Below the pieces are notes generated by a model. The model did no database searches, was not told where the DNA came from, and saw only the letters and a program-made list of their open reading frames with translations. This document shows positions 1-10,992 of a stretch of 64,000 nt of DNA, piece after piece. The stretch lies in NCBI GenBank assembly GCA_960531495.1, contig OY482855.1:7736026-7800025 (forward strand), read 5' to 3'. How positions within the stretch are numbered: position 1 is the first letter of the stretch; the number at the start of each line of letters is the position of its first letter. Source of the stretch: Zeus faber (lineage: Eukaryota; Chordata; Actinopteri; Zeiformes; Zeidae). The translations under genes were made by a program, and so were the position numbers.

Positions 1-895
1 GTCTTTGTCGTGCACCAATAAAGGATCCATTTTGCATCGCACCCGTCTCCATCTTATTGAGGAAGCTCCACACATCAACCAACCTGGGAGGGATCCGTTT
101 TTCCAGATCCCAACACCGGTTAGATAATATTTGTATCCCAGCAACCGGATTTCAGAAGTTAATAATAACTTAATTAGCTGCAAACAGCAAACAGCATTAT
201 TTACAATTTTTTTTTTAAAGGAGTTAACTACAAACTTAAACAGAGCCACTACCTGACGACCCACACACCACGGCGACTCCTATGTCACAGACTTTGATCC
301 TCCACCAAGACACAGATGCAATGCCTCAAGGCCAACCCCACAACCGGGATGAGGGGATCTCCAAAAGACCCCACTGACCCCATTCGTGTCTCTTCAAACT
401 GCCAACACTGCGCTCCTGTGGTCACGGCGCTGAAATGCATGCAATGTCTTCGGACAGAGCCAAACGCAACACCACTGGAGTCCCCCATCAATGCAGCTAC
501 ACTCACGGACCTTGACAAGTAAACCACCAGAGAACCCCTCTGCCGTGTTGTCTGATTAATGCTGCATTCACATGGAAGATGGGAGAGAAGACCGGCAAAC
601 AGATGATTAGGTGATCAGCTGAGTGATGGCTGATCACCTGTTAACAGTTAACAGATGATGAAGATGTCAAAGCCGCATAACAATATCCACAAATCTATCC
701 ATAATGCGGAATAATCTATTGTCAAATCTGCTTGGAGATGAATATGATGCTTTATACAGTAGCCGGCGTGTGTAACTTTAACCAACTATGAATGACAACA
801 CATATAACAATGATTTAAGTTTGCTATGAAATATTAATAGTAAGCTTCATTATTATAATTACATGCATTACTACATTTATTTCATATAATAACAG
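1..895. other. No gene recognised
   Basis: I see no recognisable gene. An AATAAA near base 17 followed by CT-rich sequence resembles the R-U5 end of an LTR, but no second boundary is visible. Short frames at 285-527 on both strands resemble nothing I know. The stretch from 540 to 895 is AT-rich and holds one perfect hairpin, listed separately. Confidence 0.4.
610..638. repeat. Perfect 10-bp hairpin
   Basis: GGTGATCAGC at 610-619 is the exact reverse complement of GCTGATCACC at 629-638, with a 9-base loop. It is followed by a short direct repeat of GTTAACAG. No coding context was seen. Confidence 0.7.
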
Positions 896-1370
896 TGTCA
901 CAGCGCCAGCCATGCCTTTCTGTCTCCTTGCAGTATGTCTCTCCTCCCTTTCCCTCTTGTATCTACTTTGTCCATGTCTCTACCTGACAGTGCAGTGTGG
1001 GCGTGGCTCCTGGTTCCAGTTCTGTATGACACAACTGCTCCTCCACCACTCGCCATAATCATACCGCTACCTAGTGTGATATTCTCCAGACTGTTCTCCA
1101 TTGAATTCTTATGTATTTGTGGCACCTTGCCTTGTTTGACCCTGTCCGCCTCTCCCTGGTGCCAGCCTGCCTGCCTGGCTTTCTGCCTGCCTACGCCTCA
1201 CCTCCAGCCGGTCCAGACCTGTGCCTTCAGCCTGCCCAATCCGACCCCGGAATGACCCACCTGCCCTTTTTTCCGATCCAACATCATCTTATTCCCCCTT
1301 TGTAAATAAACCTTCTATACTTTCCCATACTGTGTGCTGCGTACGGGACTTATCTGCCTCGTTCATGACA
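896..1370 (+). mobile_element. Solo LTR, Gypsy/chromovirus type
   Basis: The block starts TGTCACAG and ends TCATGACA, so it has TG...CA ends. Near its 3' end it has AATAAACC, then a GTGTGCTGCGTACGGGAC stretch. The order matches the LTRs of the complete Gypsy element at 42562-47948 read in its own direction: CT-rich U3, AATAAA, a GTGTCGTGCG-like block, then TGACA. No internal coding region follows, so it is read as a solo LTR. No clear 5-bp target duplication was found, which lowers confidence in the exact ends. Confidence 0.5.
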
Positions 1371-1412
1371 GTGCTGAGTATGAGTTTTGGTAGAGATAGA
1401 CGAAGCATATCC

Positions 1413-1640
1413 TGTCATGCCCGCAGTCTTCTAGCCCTACTAGGGGCCGCTTGTCTCTTTTATCATGGACAGGTCCCCCGGCGCTAACCTTTTCCTGGTT
1501 CCCTCTGCCACTCCTTCCTCCTGCACCGTCCCAGACACCTGAAGTCCATCACTCATCAAATCTTGCAGTATTTATTCCCTAGCTTTCCATCCACTCATTG
1601 CCAGATCGTCAGCTAATCGAACTCACTTAGTACCTTTTGT
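1413..1640 (+). mobile_element. Partial Gypsy-type LTR (U3 part)
   Basis: It starts TGTCATGCCCGC. Three features recur in the same order in the U3 of the Gypsy LTR at 42562-43091 (read minus): a CTACTAGGGGCCGC block, a GCAGTATTTATTCCCTAGC block, then CATTGCCAGATCGTCAGCTA. The 3' half with the AATAAA block is missing, and the sequence runs into a LINE fragment near 1640. I infer a truncated or interrupted solo LTR. Confidence 0.5.
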
Positions 1641-1648
1641 GGCGCCTT

Positions 1649-1976
1649 CTAAAGATCTGAGAATTTGTCTGCGCAGTCACCGTCCTTACCTGCCTTGCTC
1701 CCTTCCAGGCTTGTTGGCTCATCTGCACTCTTGCAGGCCAGCTTCAAGGTCAGGAAGTTACGACGGAGCTCTGGAGGTGGAATGCCAGACAGTATGGGGA
1801 GAAACTCGACAGGGGTTGATGGCAGGGCACCACTAATTAGTCTCATGGCGGTGTTAAGCACAACATCAACACAGGCTGTATGGCTGCTGTGACTCCATGC
1901 AGGGGCGGCATACTCAGCCGTGGAGTATGCAAGGGCAAGGATAGAGGTGCGTAGGGTAGTGAGGTTTGCACCCCAA
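1649..1976 (-). pseudogene. LINE reverse transcriptase C-terminal fragment
   Basis: On the minus strand a frame runs without stop from about 1976 to 1649 (about 108 residues). It reads like the region after the polymerase palm of a non-LTR retrotransposon: a WGAN...LRTSILALAYSTAEY segment, APAWSHSS, a VVLNTAMRLISG segment and IPPPELRR. This layout is typical of I/Nimb or Jockey-type LINEs by my general knowledge. The catalytic domain and 3' tail are absent, so it is a dead fragment. The clade is uncertain. Confidence 0.5.
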
Positions 1977-2414
1977 ACATTGGTGACATGAAATCATATG
2001 ACACAATTCTAATTCCGAAATCACCAATGATTAGAAATAGTTCAGTAGGAGAAATAACACCTCATTAACTTCTTGTTTTTGTCGATGTGAACAAGAGACT
2101 CTGGAGTGGGAACAGAGTACAGTATGTCCGTCTTGTAACGCAAGAACTGGCCACACACCTCAATCACATCTTTACTCCTCTTCACAAAATTGGATGCCCC
2201 ATTGCTTGTAGGGATCATTTCACTAGCATGTAGCCAGCAAGGGCATTCTTGCATTAAGATAGCTTACCTACTGATCTAGCACATCATCTAGTATATCAGA
2301 ATAGCATGTTCTGACAGAGTTTATGCTCTTGCATCCGCCTATACAGAGTTTGCCTTGAAATCCCATGGAGGTAAGTCAAAGAAGTCAGTGTACTGAGTAC
2401 CCTGTAATCTCTCT
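1977..2414. other. No gene recognised
   Basis: No coding signal or repeat boundary was recognised here. The short minus frame at 2042-2254 has no recognisable motif. Confidence 0.4.
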
Positions 2415-2930
2415 CTATGTCGTCCTCAGACGAGCCTTCCATCGGCTTCTCCAGTCATCCCTTTTCTCCATACATCTGGCCAGCTCCTTTGTGCTTTCCG
2501 CACCAGCATCTTTCCTGAGCACATCCACATAGGTTGATGTGTGACATCCTCTTGATCGATGCCCGTGTGTTGGTTCCCACAGTACAAGCTTTTTGGCCCG
2601 GAGTTCTCGGTGGTGATGGCAATGGCCTGCTAGTCTTATCCTCCTTACTGCTATCTTCTCTGATACACTGGGTAGTACCCCATACAGACGTTGGTTGGTA
2701 ATGTGTTCGTCCTGGTTGATGTTCAGTACCACACGTAACATTCTGGTGTAGCACCCATCCAGGGACTTCTGTAGGGCCTTTGTTAGTGTCCAGCACTCGC
2801 AGCCGTATAGGAAAACGGACTCCAGGGTGGCAGAGAAGAAACTGATCTTGATGTGTCGGGGGAGGTTGGATTTCCACACACTGGTCATGCCATTAAGTGC
2901 TTTCCTCACATTAAGGTCCTTTTCCGTGGA
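2415..2930 (-). pseudogene. LINE ORF2 C-terminal fragment (RTE-like?)
   Basis: The minus-strand frame of about 170 residues covers the end of a non-LTR retrotransposon polyprotein. It reads FLYGCECWTLTKALQKSLDG, then a CYTRMLR block, an RRIRLAGHC block and WEPTHGHRSRG, then a terminal arginine-rich segment. Endonuclease and palm motifs are missing, so it is a 5'-truncated copy. The same family recurs at 63335-63684 with the same KSLDGCYTRM and RLAGHCHRHREL segments. I believe the family is RTE-like but cannot confirm it. Confidence 0.65.
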
Positions 2931-3177
2931 ACCGAATAATTATTATAATAATTATATTATAATTATATTATAATATTTATAATTGTATGATATTAAAATA
3001 AATTGTTTCTTTGATAATCGTGATTCAATAAATGTTATAAAAATGTATGTATTTCAATCTTTCAATAATTAAACAATTCCACATGAATGTTTCAGTTAAA
3101 CTAGAGGGCTAATGAGATAGCATTAGCTTTGACTTGAGTTTTCTATATGTTCCAGATGTGCTGGATGGCGAGAACAG

Positions 3178-3209
3178 CTTACAGAGCTAGTGAGAACTAG
3201 CTCTGTAAG
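3178..3209. repeat. Perfect 13-bp hairpin
   Basis: The arms 3178-3190 and 3197-3209 are exact reverse complements around a 6-base loop (TGAGAA). The surrounding 2931-3250 is AT-rich and shows no gene. Confidence 0.75.
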
Positions 3210-3252
3210 TTACAGAGGCTCCTAAATCCCTCCCATTTTTTTAGGGTTCGTA

Positions 3253-3440
3253 AAACGGTAGCTCAGGAGGTAGAGCTGGTCGTCTTGTAATCTAAAGGTT
3301 GCTGGTTCAATCCCAGGCTCCTCCTGCTAGCATGCTGTAGTGTCCTTGAGCAAGAGACTTAGCTCCTGATGGCTGCCTCCGTCGGTGTTTGAATAATTGT
3401 AAGTTGCTTTGGATAAAAGCGTCTGCTAAATGTAATGTAA
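3253..3440 (+). mobile_element. tRNA-derived SINE
   Basis: The head is tRNA-like. An A-box-like TAGCTCAGGAGG lies at 3259-3270 and a B-box-like GGTTCAATCCC at 3304-3314, with a possible TGT anticodon loop between them. The tail ends TTGGATAAAAGCGTCTGCTAAAT. That tail is familiar from abundant teleost V-SINE/HE1-type repeats, presumably borrowed from a partner LINE (recall, not verified). It is a non-coding RNA polymerase III-type retroposon. No clear target duplication was seen. Confidence 0.75.
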
Positions 3441-3449
3441 ACTGGAGTG

Positions 3450-4090
3450 TAGAGTCCAATAGAGGAAGATGTAAATTTGTAAATATTTATACTGACAGTC
3501 GTTATGCATTTGCTGTTTTTTGGTGATTCTTAACCTCCCCTGCCTTTTAGATGCCATAAAACTCCCAGCTTAAATTTCCATCTGCAAATGTGTTGCCCAC
3601 ACTAATGCCTCTGACAATGCAGCCGCAAAAGCCATCGCTGTATCTGACACTGCTCATGTTCTAAAGATGGTTGTCTCCCCCACAGATGAGGAGGACACTC
3701 TAACCCTGATTCCCTCCAAACACAGACATCCCGCACCGAACTGTTGTTGTTGAAGCACAAAGGTTATTGTGGAAAAGACATTCGGTAAAGCCCTCAAGGG
3801 AAATTATACCTGACTGATACACTGACTTTTTCAATAGTTTGGTCGTTTTGACTCATGGTAAAGACCATGTCTCAGAAGGGGAGGTAGTTAGAAAATTAAG
3901 CAAATATGACCAAATCCCAGGCTTCACAGTTTTTGCCGAAAGTTCTTGTAAAATATGTAATATTTGTGCTCAGAACAACGCAGGGAGAGGGGTCAATACC
4001 GCTAGTTCTTCCCCTCCTACTCCAAGTACTTCCTCGAGTGCCTAATGATGGACTTCATTGAGTTTGTTAAAGAAATTAAAGGGTCGCTTT
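3450..4090 (+). pseudogene. ERV-1 pol remnant: RNase H and integrase N-terminus
   Basis: Broken plus-strand frames show retroviral pol pieces in order. NIYTDSRYAFAV near 3484-3520 is the RNase H block with a catalytic Asp. An AHTNA...AAAKA block near 3595-3640 is the RNase H end. At 3839-4000 lies the integrase zinc-binding region, with two His in LTHGKDH and two Cys in CKICNIC. At 4040-4085 the integrase core starts (MMDFIE). Stops and frameshifts separate the pieces, and reverse transcriptase, protease and gag are missing upstream. The element is gammaretrovirus-related by motif style and is not functional. Confidence 0.65.
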
Positions 4091-4530
4091 AATTTACAGT
4101 TTGTCAGTCGATGGTTTTGAATAAAGAGAAAGACAGATGTTGGTTTTTACTTGATCAAGGGTCTGATCAGAGATGTGATAAGGAGCAGCTTTCTGAGACA
4201 AACAGTTTATTTTCAAGGAGTCAGAGAATATATGGTCAGTTGGACGTCACAGATACAGAGAATATACAGTCAGCTTGACCTCACAGGTGCAGAAAATAAT
4301 TGGTCAGGCTGAGATAAGGCAAGCTTAGATGATGGGGCAAGCTTTTTGGCAGGAACCAAAGGGAGGACGCAATCTAAGAGGTTTGTGAAAGAATGAACCC
4401 TGTGTGCTACAATAAAAGTGTATGACTGGAAGCTACATTAAGTTGTGTTCTTTATTATGTGTGTGCATATATGTTTATGTGATCACATCGATTTAGATAC
4501 ATTGTTACAAGTTGTCATTACGGTAAATAG
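4091..4530. other. Anonymous insertion inside ERV-1 integrase
   Basis: The integrase core begins before this block (MMDFIE) and resumes after it (ITDMFSKW), so about 440 bp look inserted. The block is non-coding and holds AATAAA-type signals on both strands near 4410-4460. An LTR or MITE is possible, but I found no clean terminal repeat or target duplication. Confidence 0.4.
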
Positions 4531-4800
4531 AAATACTGTTTAGTGATTACTGACATGTTTTCTAAATGGATTGACGTGTTCGAACGTAAAACCAATTACG
4601 CATGTGCCGTGGTGATCCATGACTTCTGGAGAAAGAGCGGGTGCTCCACCAGATTCCTGGGGCCATTCCAGATCCTCCTCACCACCGCAGCAGCAGCTAA
4701 GGTGGCAGAACAACCATCCTGGGTCCACACATCTCACTGGAGACGTGTGCACCCACTCTCAGAAGAGAGTCATTTTTCATATTTTATATGGCATTATTTA
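4531..4800 (+). pseudogene. ERV-1 integrase core and C-terminus, deleted
   Basis: The plus frame begins ITDMFSKWIDVF, the integrase core just after the first catalytic Asp region. It then passes within about 30 residues to GPFQILLTTAAAAKVAEQPSW and a VHTSHWRRV block, the DNA-binding C-terminal domain of retroviral integrases. The middle of the core, with the second Asp and the Glu, has been deleted. It belongs with the fragments at 3450-4090 and the env remnant that follows. Confidence 0.65.
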
Positions 4801-5440
4801 TGTTAGCAATGGCTACTGTTTGTGCAGATACCATGCCTATGCCTTCCTGCCCTTAAACTGGTATGGATTCTCTAATTTTGTGAATCTCATGGTAAGTACA
4901 GTATATACAATTATCAATGACAGGTATCAATGACAGGGCACACCCTGCCCGCCACCATTAATGAGAATTGACCCAATTTTATAACCTTGCGTATCAATTT
5001 TACATTTCTCTAGGTGAGAAATGGGGCTTTGTCATTTTCCTGTGGTATTACCGGTGGCACTTTTCTCGCTGATCATATCGATAATATGAATTAAGTATAA
5101 GGAAATTTCTTATATTTATTCATTCAATTATTTTGTTTCGTTTTGTTTGCTCACAAATTTTTTTAAAGGCTTTCCACCTGCTGTTTACTAATGTAAAAAC
5201 ACACCGACTTACATTGCTGGAGCATGAGACGGCCCTGGTCTATGTGTTACCCCTAACTTTACAGGTGAGGCTTGTATCACTTTGATTCCTGATAACTCCA
5301 ATAACCTTACTGGCCACGGTTCTTTTGTGCTTTCAGGCCTTCAGACTCGTCTGGCTTCATTTTCAATGGCTCAGTTCACATCGGCCCTTGGGGTATTGTG
5401 CTTGCTCAAATACATATTCCTGTGTTTTGACATCATGTAA
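4801..5440 (+). pseudogene. ERV-1 env remnant
   Basis: After the integrase end the sequence reads as pieces of an envelope gene. A leader-like stretch lies near 4790-4860. From about 5244 to 5440 a frame without stop contains two Cys about ten residues apart and NLT/NFT glycosylation-type sites, and ends at a TAA near 5440. It sits where env should sit relative to pol. Membrane-spanning and fusion segments are not evident. The next element, an L2-like LINE, begins within 80 bases, so the 3' LTR is missing. Confidence 0.45.
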
Positions 5441-5515
5441 TGTTTCTGCACGTCTCTTCTGACTTGGAAGTCAGAAGCTCTATTTGGGCAACTCTATTTG
5501 AAGACACCACGCTAA

Positions 5516-7045
5516 ATGGGGAGAAAGGAACACTCGGACTGTGCTGACTGTAGTAACCTGAGAACTCAAATCACGGAGTTAGACTCTCGGATATCCACAC
5601 TCCACTCAATTCTCGAACATGAGAATTTCCTCGACACACTAGATGCTTCTTTAGCTTGTAGCTCAAACTCCACTCGCCCTCACTCCCCACCTGATTATCC
5701 TGCGCCTACTAGGGGGATTGATGAGAAGAGCTGGCCTGCCCCCGGAGCTAAGACACCTAGCCCTGCCTCCACACCAAGCAAAGCATGGTCCCAACCTACA
5801 AAACTAAGAAAACGAGGAAGACAGCTTTCCCGCACCCGCTCTCCCCCAATCCCACTCCAAAACAGCTTCGGACTGCTACTAACCATCAATGAAGAAGGGG
5901 CTGATACCACCATTGCTCTGCCAGATGCTAAACAACAACGCAATACCACACGGGCTGAATTTGAAGAAACCACCGACCCATCAACACACTCCACACCAAC
6001 GCGGTCACGTACTTTCCAGCTCCACCCGGGAACCATCAATTTTACACCTTCGTCCTCTCGGACCATCAAACCCAGGCACTCTATCACCGCTCATGACACT
6101 AGCAGGGAAGCTGTTACTAAAAGTAGCACAGAAGCAAACATCGCTAACGCCACTAGCACAAAAGCTAAAGCTAGCAGGCCCAACGCTACCAGACCACCAG
6201 TAGCAAATACTGCCAGTACCAGCACTTGCACTAGCAAAAAGACCACTCAAAGACATTCTGCTACAAATGGACGTTATGCTACAAACCATAGGCCCTGCGG
6301 CTAAAACGAAGGGTGACGTGGCGTCTAAGAACACGATGCCACAAGTGAAAACCAACACTACCATCATTCCCAGGTACCCTAACACCGCCCACGACACTAG
6401 TCGGGAAGTTTTTGTTTTCGATGCTAACAGGGAACCCATTGCTGTTGAAAGTAGCACAGAAGCTAACATCGCTAACGCCACTAGCACAGAAGCCAAAGAT
6501 GCTAAACAAGGACATAATGCTACAAATGCTACGGCTACTGACAAAACGAAGGGTGACGTGGTGCATAACAACACGATGCGACAAGTGAAAACATTTTAAA
6601 TTGGAGATGCCATGACAAAGCATGTAAAATTAAATAAGACTGAAAACATCTGTCTCAGCAACGCATCCATCGAAGAACTGACAACACTACCAGCACTACT
6701 AAACGGCAAATCAAGTGAATCCAACATTGTCATCCACCTCGGCTCTTTTGACATCTTGTACAATAACACCCACACGGAGATACTAAAACACCAGTTTACC
6801 CAGCTTCTCAATGCACTACACAGATTGCAAGTTTTCAAAGAGGAAGCAAAGTTTTCAGCAGACTACTATCCTTCAACACATGGCTGACATCTGTCTGTCA
6901 AACACGCTTTTTAGGATTTATTGACAATTTCAATGTTTTCTGGAACTCTGCAGACCTTTTTCAAGCTGATGGATTCCACCCCAACCTTAGAGGCTCGAGC
7001 CTACTAGCAGCAAACATCAGCCATGCACTCCTGACCACCGTAATG
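5516..7045 (+). pseudogene. L2-like LINE ORF1 with SGNH-esterase-like domain
   Basis: The ATG at 5516 opens 262 residues: a Cys-containing start (CADCSNL), a short heptad-like stretch (residues 15-40) and a long Thr/Ser/Ala-rich linker. The frame shifts near 6290 and again meets a TAA at 6597-6599. The esterase-like part follows: GDAM at 6603-6614 (block I, where GDS is usual, so the nucleophile Ser appears to be Ala), NIVIHLGSFDI near 6724, and DGFHPN near 6969 (the Asp-x-x-His block). In L2/CR1 LINEs ORF1 proteins bind RNA and some carry such esterases (family knowledge). The linker contains internal duplications, for example CGAAGGGTGACGTGG near 6308 and 6548. Confidence 0.7.
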
Positions 7046-7384
7046 GGACTAGAAGTGGGAGGGGCCGCTTGGGCATTGAACTCTTCAAACTTGTTAAATG
7101 CCCCGGCTGGCACATCCCAAACTGCCTATCGAGGCAAGGACACCAACACTTCTCAGACCGTGTCATCATGACGGAATCCGTCAGTGACATGGACACCCAG
7201 CCAGAAAAACAGCGTTAGGACAGTCGCCATGCTATTTCATCAAACATACCAGTCATCATAAATAGCAAATAGCATGGTAAAAGGGATGATTAAAACTACA
7301 AAACACATGAAAAGCATCCTAGAAGTCTTAAAACAGTACATATCTCTACTACAAAAGCATCTCCTCCTGCTCCATCTCAAAATG

Positions 7385-10300
7385 CCAAGCATCTGAAACT
7401 GGCCCTCCTTAATTTTAGATCATTAAATAACAAATCCTTTCTAGTTAATGAACTGATTAAGGACAATATCTTAGACTGCTTATGCCTAATGGAAACCTGG
7501 TTAAACGATGATACAGCAACAATGATAGAAGCATGCCTGCCAAACTATAACTTTCACCAAGTATCTAGGAAATCTAAAAGAGGAGGAGGAGTCGCAGCTA
7601 TTTTCTCATCTAAACTGCAATTCAAACTCATTGAGATGGGCAATTTCACAGCAATTAAATATCTTGCCATCGAGCTCACAACAGAACAAATACTCTTCGT
7701 CATAATATACCGACCACCCAAGCACTCACCAATATTTATACAGGAAATGTCTGAACTACTATCACTATGTGTCACCAGATATGATAAAATAGTCCTAAAC
7801 GGAGACCTTAACATCCACGTAAATAAAACAACAGACCCCCGAACTATTGAGCTTCTAAATCTTTTAGACAGCTTCGATCTAACTCAACACATGGCCCTGG
7901 GTGCAGTGCATTGCACTGCTGCCTCACAGCAAGAAGGTCCTGGGTTCAATTCCGGCCTGGGGCGCTGATGGCACCGTGCTCCGGCGGGTTATCTCCCAAA
8001 TAGGAGCCTTTCTGTGTGGAGTTCTCCACCTCACGTCAGTAAGGACCCCCACCGAAAACATGCACCCATCATCGTCTGACCAGCGATGGACATTTATCAC
8101 CTGGTCCCCGCTCCTCGCTTTGCCCCCGGAGGAAGGACAAGCCAGGATGGGTCAAATTATCCATTTCACTGGCCACAATCAAAGTGTGTGTGCAAGCATG
8201 TGTGGTGTGTTGCGTAACAAATAAAGACTGTTTGTTGTTGTTTCAATTGGCCTAAACTTAAATAATGTCTCAGTAACAGATCTACCACTTTCAGATCACC
8301 TCTGTATTTTCTTTGAGCTAACCATCGCAACCAACATAACAAACCCAATGAACCAACTCCTAACCCAAAAAACATATCTAGATGACAAAGCTGTAGAAAA
8401 CTCCACAGAAGAAATCAGTCAATATAAGCCAAATCAGGAATGCTCCCTTAATGAAATGGTGGACAATCTCAATGACGCCCTATCATCTGTGTTAGATTCG
8501 GTAGCCCCACTGAAAACCAAAATAAAGAAGTTGTCAGACAAAACATCCCCATGGCTGAAAATGAAAAATGTCAGTGAAGGAAAAAGAACATGCCGCGCAG
8601 CAGAGAGAAAATGGAGAAAAACAAAATCCACCATTCATCACGAGATCTACAAAAATGCACTAACTATAACAGGACCATTCGCCTAGCCAGAAAAACATAC
8701 TTCTCTAATATCATTACAAACAATGCTGGAAACTCCAGAGTTCTCTTCACTAGTATCGATCAGCTACTAAACACTGTCCCCGCCCCCCCCCCACTATCAT
8801 CAACCGATAAATGTGAAGAACTGGCTCGGTTCTTCAAGAACAAGATAATTTCGATCAGAGCTAATATCACTAGCAGTGGAGCTTTTACAGATACTGACAG
8901 GCCCTGCAATATAACCATGAGTAAGTTCACTTGCATCACAATGGGTGAACTACGCAAAACAGTCACTCAAAGCAAATCAACCACATCAGATGTCGATCTC
9001 ATACCCACAACTTCACTTCTTCAAGCAAGTATTTGATAGTACCTCAAGCCCGGTACTGGACGTCATAAACACGTCCCTTACAACTGGTGTCTTCCCAGAC
9101 AGCTTCAAAACAGCCGTAGTAAAGCCTAAACTAAAGAAACCCAAACTGGACTACAACACACTAGCAAATTATAGGCCAATATCAAATCTTCCATTCATTA
9201 GCAAAGTACTAGAAAAGATAGTCTCAATCCAATTAAACTAATTTCTAAATCAAAATAACATACTTCAGAAGACGTCACAGTACTGAAACTTCTCTTACAA
9301 AATTAATCAGCGATCTCAGAACAAACTCGGATGCAAATAAAGTGTCTATCCTCATCCTTTGGATCTTAGTGCGGCCTTTGATACCATTGACCACGACATC
9401 CTAATAAATCGACTTGAAAAACATATTGGTTTCTCCGGGTGTCTTAAATTGGCTCAAGACATATATCAGGGGGAGGAAGTTCTACGTTAGTCTGGGAAGC
9501 AATGTATCAGAGAAATACGAAAGCTGTTACAGAGTTGCACAAGGGAGCTGCCTGGGCCCCCTGCTTTTCTCTCTCTATATGCTACCACTTGGTGACATCA
9601 TTAGAAAATACAATGTAGACTTCCATAGCTATGCAGACGACACACAACTGTACATATCCACCGAACCAAACGATACAACAGCAACAACATCCATTACAAG
9701 CTGCCTGCTGGCAATAAATATATGGATGAATACAAATTTCCTCAAATTAAATTAAGACAAAACTGGAGTTCTTCTTATTGGTCCCAAATCAAAAAGAGAG
9801 ATACTAAAAAAAAACCTAGGAAGCCTAACTTCCTGGATCAAACCTGAGGTAACCAGTCTCGGTGTCACCCTCGACTCAGACCTAAATATCAACTCACATA
9901 TGAACAAAGTGACCAAAACAGCTTTCTTCCACCTCAGGAACATAGCAAAGGTACGACCATACATAAATCAAAATGATGCTGAGAAGCTAATTCATGCGTT
10001 TATATCTAACCGACTAGACTACTGCAAAGCCTTTTTCACCGGCTTGCCAAAGAAAACGACTGGCAGACTCCAACTTATCCAAAACTCTGCAGCTAGATTA
10101 CTAACCAAAACAAAGAGGCGAGAGCACATTACCCCAGTTTTAGCCACCCCACACTGGCTACCCATAACTTTTAGAATTGATTTTAAGGTCCTGCCACTCA
10201 CATACAAAGCCATAAATGGACAAGGACCTAGCTACATTGCAAACTCACTAACAAATTACACACCAGCCAAAACACTCCGCTCATCTGACTCAGGGCTATT

Positions 10301-10463
10301 AGAGATCAATAGAAGCAGTAAAAAAATGATTGGTGATGCAGCCTTTGTTAAATATGCCCCAAAACTATGGAATACACTACCCAGAAATATCAGAGAAGCA
10401 AACACATTGGATATATTCAAAAGGCAGCTTAAAACATATCTCTTCACCAAAGCATTTCACTAA
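7385..10463 (+). pseudogene. L2-like LINE ORF2: endonuclease and reverse transcriptase
   Basis: ORF2 would nick target DNA and reverse-transcribe the element RNA. The endonuclease runs from about 7390 (LNFRSLNNK, then METWLND at 7489) to NGDLNIHV near 7798-7821, and breaks at the SINE insertion (7892-8240). It resumes with SDHLCIFFEL near 8296. The RT follows with KPKLKKP and NYRPISNLPFISKVLEKI (9120-9230), a decayed stretch at 9240-9410, then AQGSCLGPLLFSLYM and the catalytic SYADDTQLYIS near 9626-9660. One in-frame stop lies at 9753-9755. The frame then continues unbroken from 9756 to 10463, through PHWLPI and the C-terminal domain. The catalytic Asp pair is present; several frameshifts lie upstream. 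Confidence 0.8.
7892..8240 (+). mobile_element. tRNA-derived SINE in LINE ORF2
   Basis: The head GTGCAGTGCATTGCACTGCT is followed by a B-box-like GGTTCAATTCC at 7943-7953. The body contains GGAGCCTTTCTGTGTGGAG, and the end is AATAAAGACTGTTTGTTG. The same SINE family is at about 34436-34850, where the A and B boxes are better preserved. This copy lacks about 30 bases of the body (TTTGCATGTTCTCCCCGTGC) seen in the other. Part of ORF2 is missing at the junction, so insertion came with or was followed by a deletion. Confidence 0.75.
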
Positions 10464-10899
10464 CTATCCCATCCTTGCACTATAATCTGACACTCCGATG
10501 TGCACTTTTAATCCTTTTAATACTACCAAACTTTAAATTTATTTTCTTAATCATTATTCTTTCTCCCCTGACTCCTCCTGTATGTTGTGTAATGAAAATC
10601 ATGGTAAATGAAGTAACCTATCAAAGCACTAGGCTCTGATATGATGCAAATGAATATGTTTGTGTATGTATGAAACCAGATCATGATAACCAAAAGTAAC
10701 CTATTAGAACACTAGGATCTAATACGATAAATTAGAATGTTCATGTCTGTTGTGCAACTAGATTATGATAACTAAAAGTAACCTATCAGAACACCAGGAT
10801 TGGATACGATGTTGATTATTGCTCTTATTGTTTTTATTGTTTTTATACTTTTTATATTTCTAACTGTCTTCCATAATAACTGCACTTGCCACTTGCCTA

Positions 10900-10992
10900 T
10901 TGTTTTTAAACTACTGATGTGAAGCACTTTGCGCTGCAATCCTTGTATGAAATGTGCTATACAAATAAAGTTAATATTATTATTATTATTAT
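10900..10992 (+). repeat. L2-type LINE 3' tail
   Basis: The sequence GTGAAGCACTTTGCGCTGC, then GTGCTATACAAATAAAG and (TTA)n, is the 3' recognition end of L2-like LINEs. Related tails occur near 23709 (plus) and 39597-39645 (minus). The interval 10464-10899 is 3' UTR, with a repeated TAACCTATYAGAACACYAGG-type motif seen three times. Confidence 0.7.

Larger units (their letters stand above)
5516..10992 (+). mobile_element. L2-like LINE, near full length, inactive
   Basis: Two successive coding regions and a 3' tail lie in one direction. ORF1 has an esterase-like part, and ORF2 has an endonuclease followed by reverse transcriptase. The tail contains GTGCTATACAAATAAAG and ends in (TTA)n, the familiar ending of L2/Maui-type LINEs. 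A tRNA-derived SINE sits inside ORF2 at 7892-8240. Several frameshifts and stops make the copy inactive. The left boundary is set at the ORF1 start; the 5' UTR may extend to about 5445. Confidence 0.8.

Noticed and set aside
3253..3330. Functional tRNA gene (Thr-like anticodon)
   Set aside because: A and B boxes are present, but the stems pair poorly and the sequence continues into a SINE body and tail.
4540..4806. Intact viral gene in ERV-1
   Set aside because: The short frame joins integrase start and end with the catalytic middle deleted.
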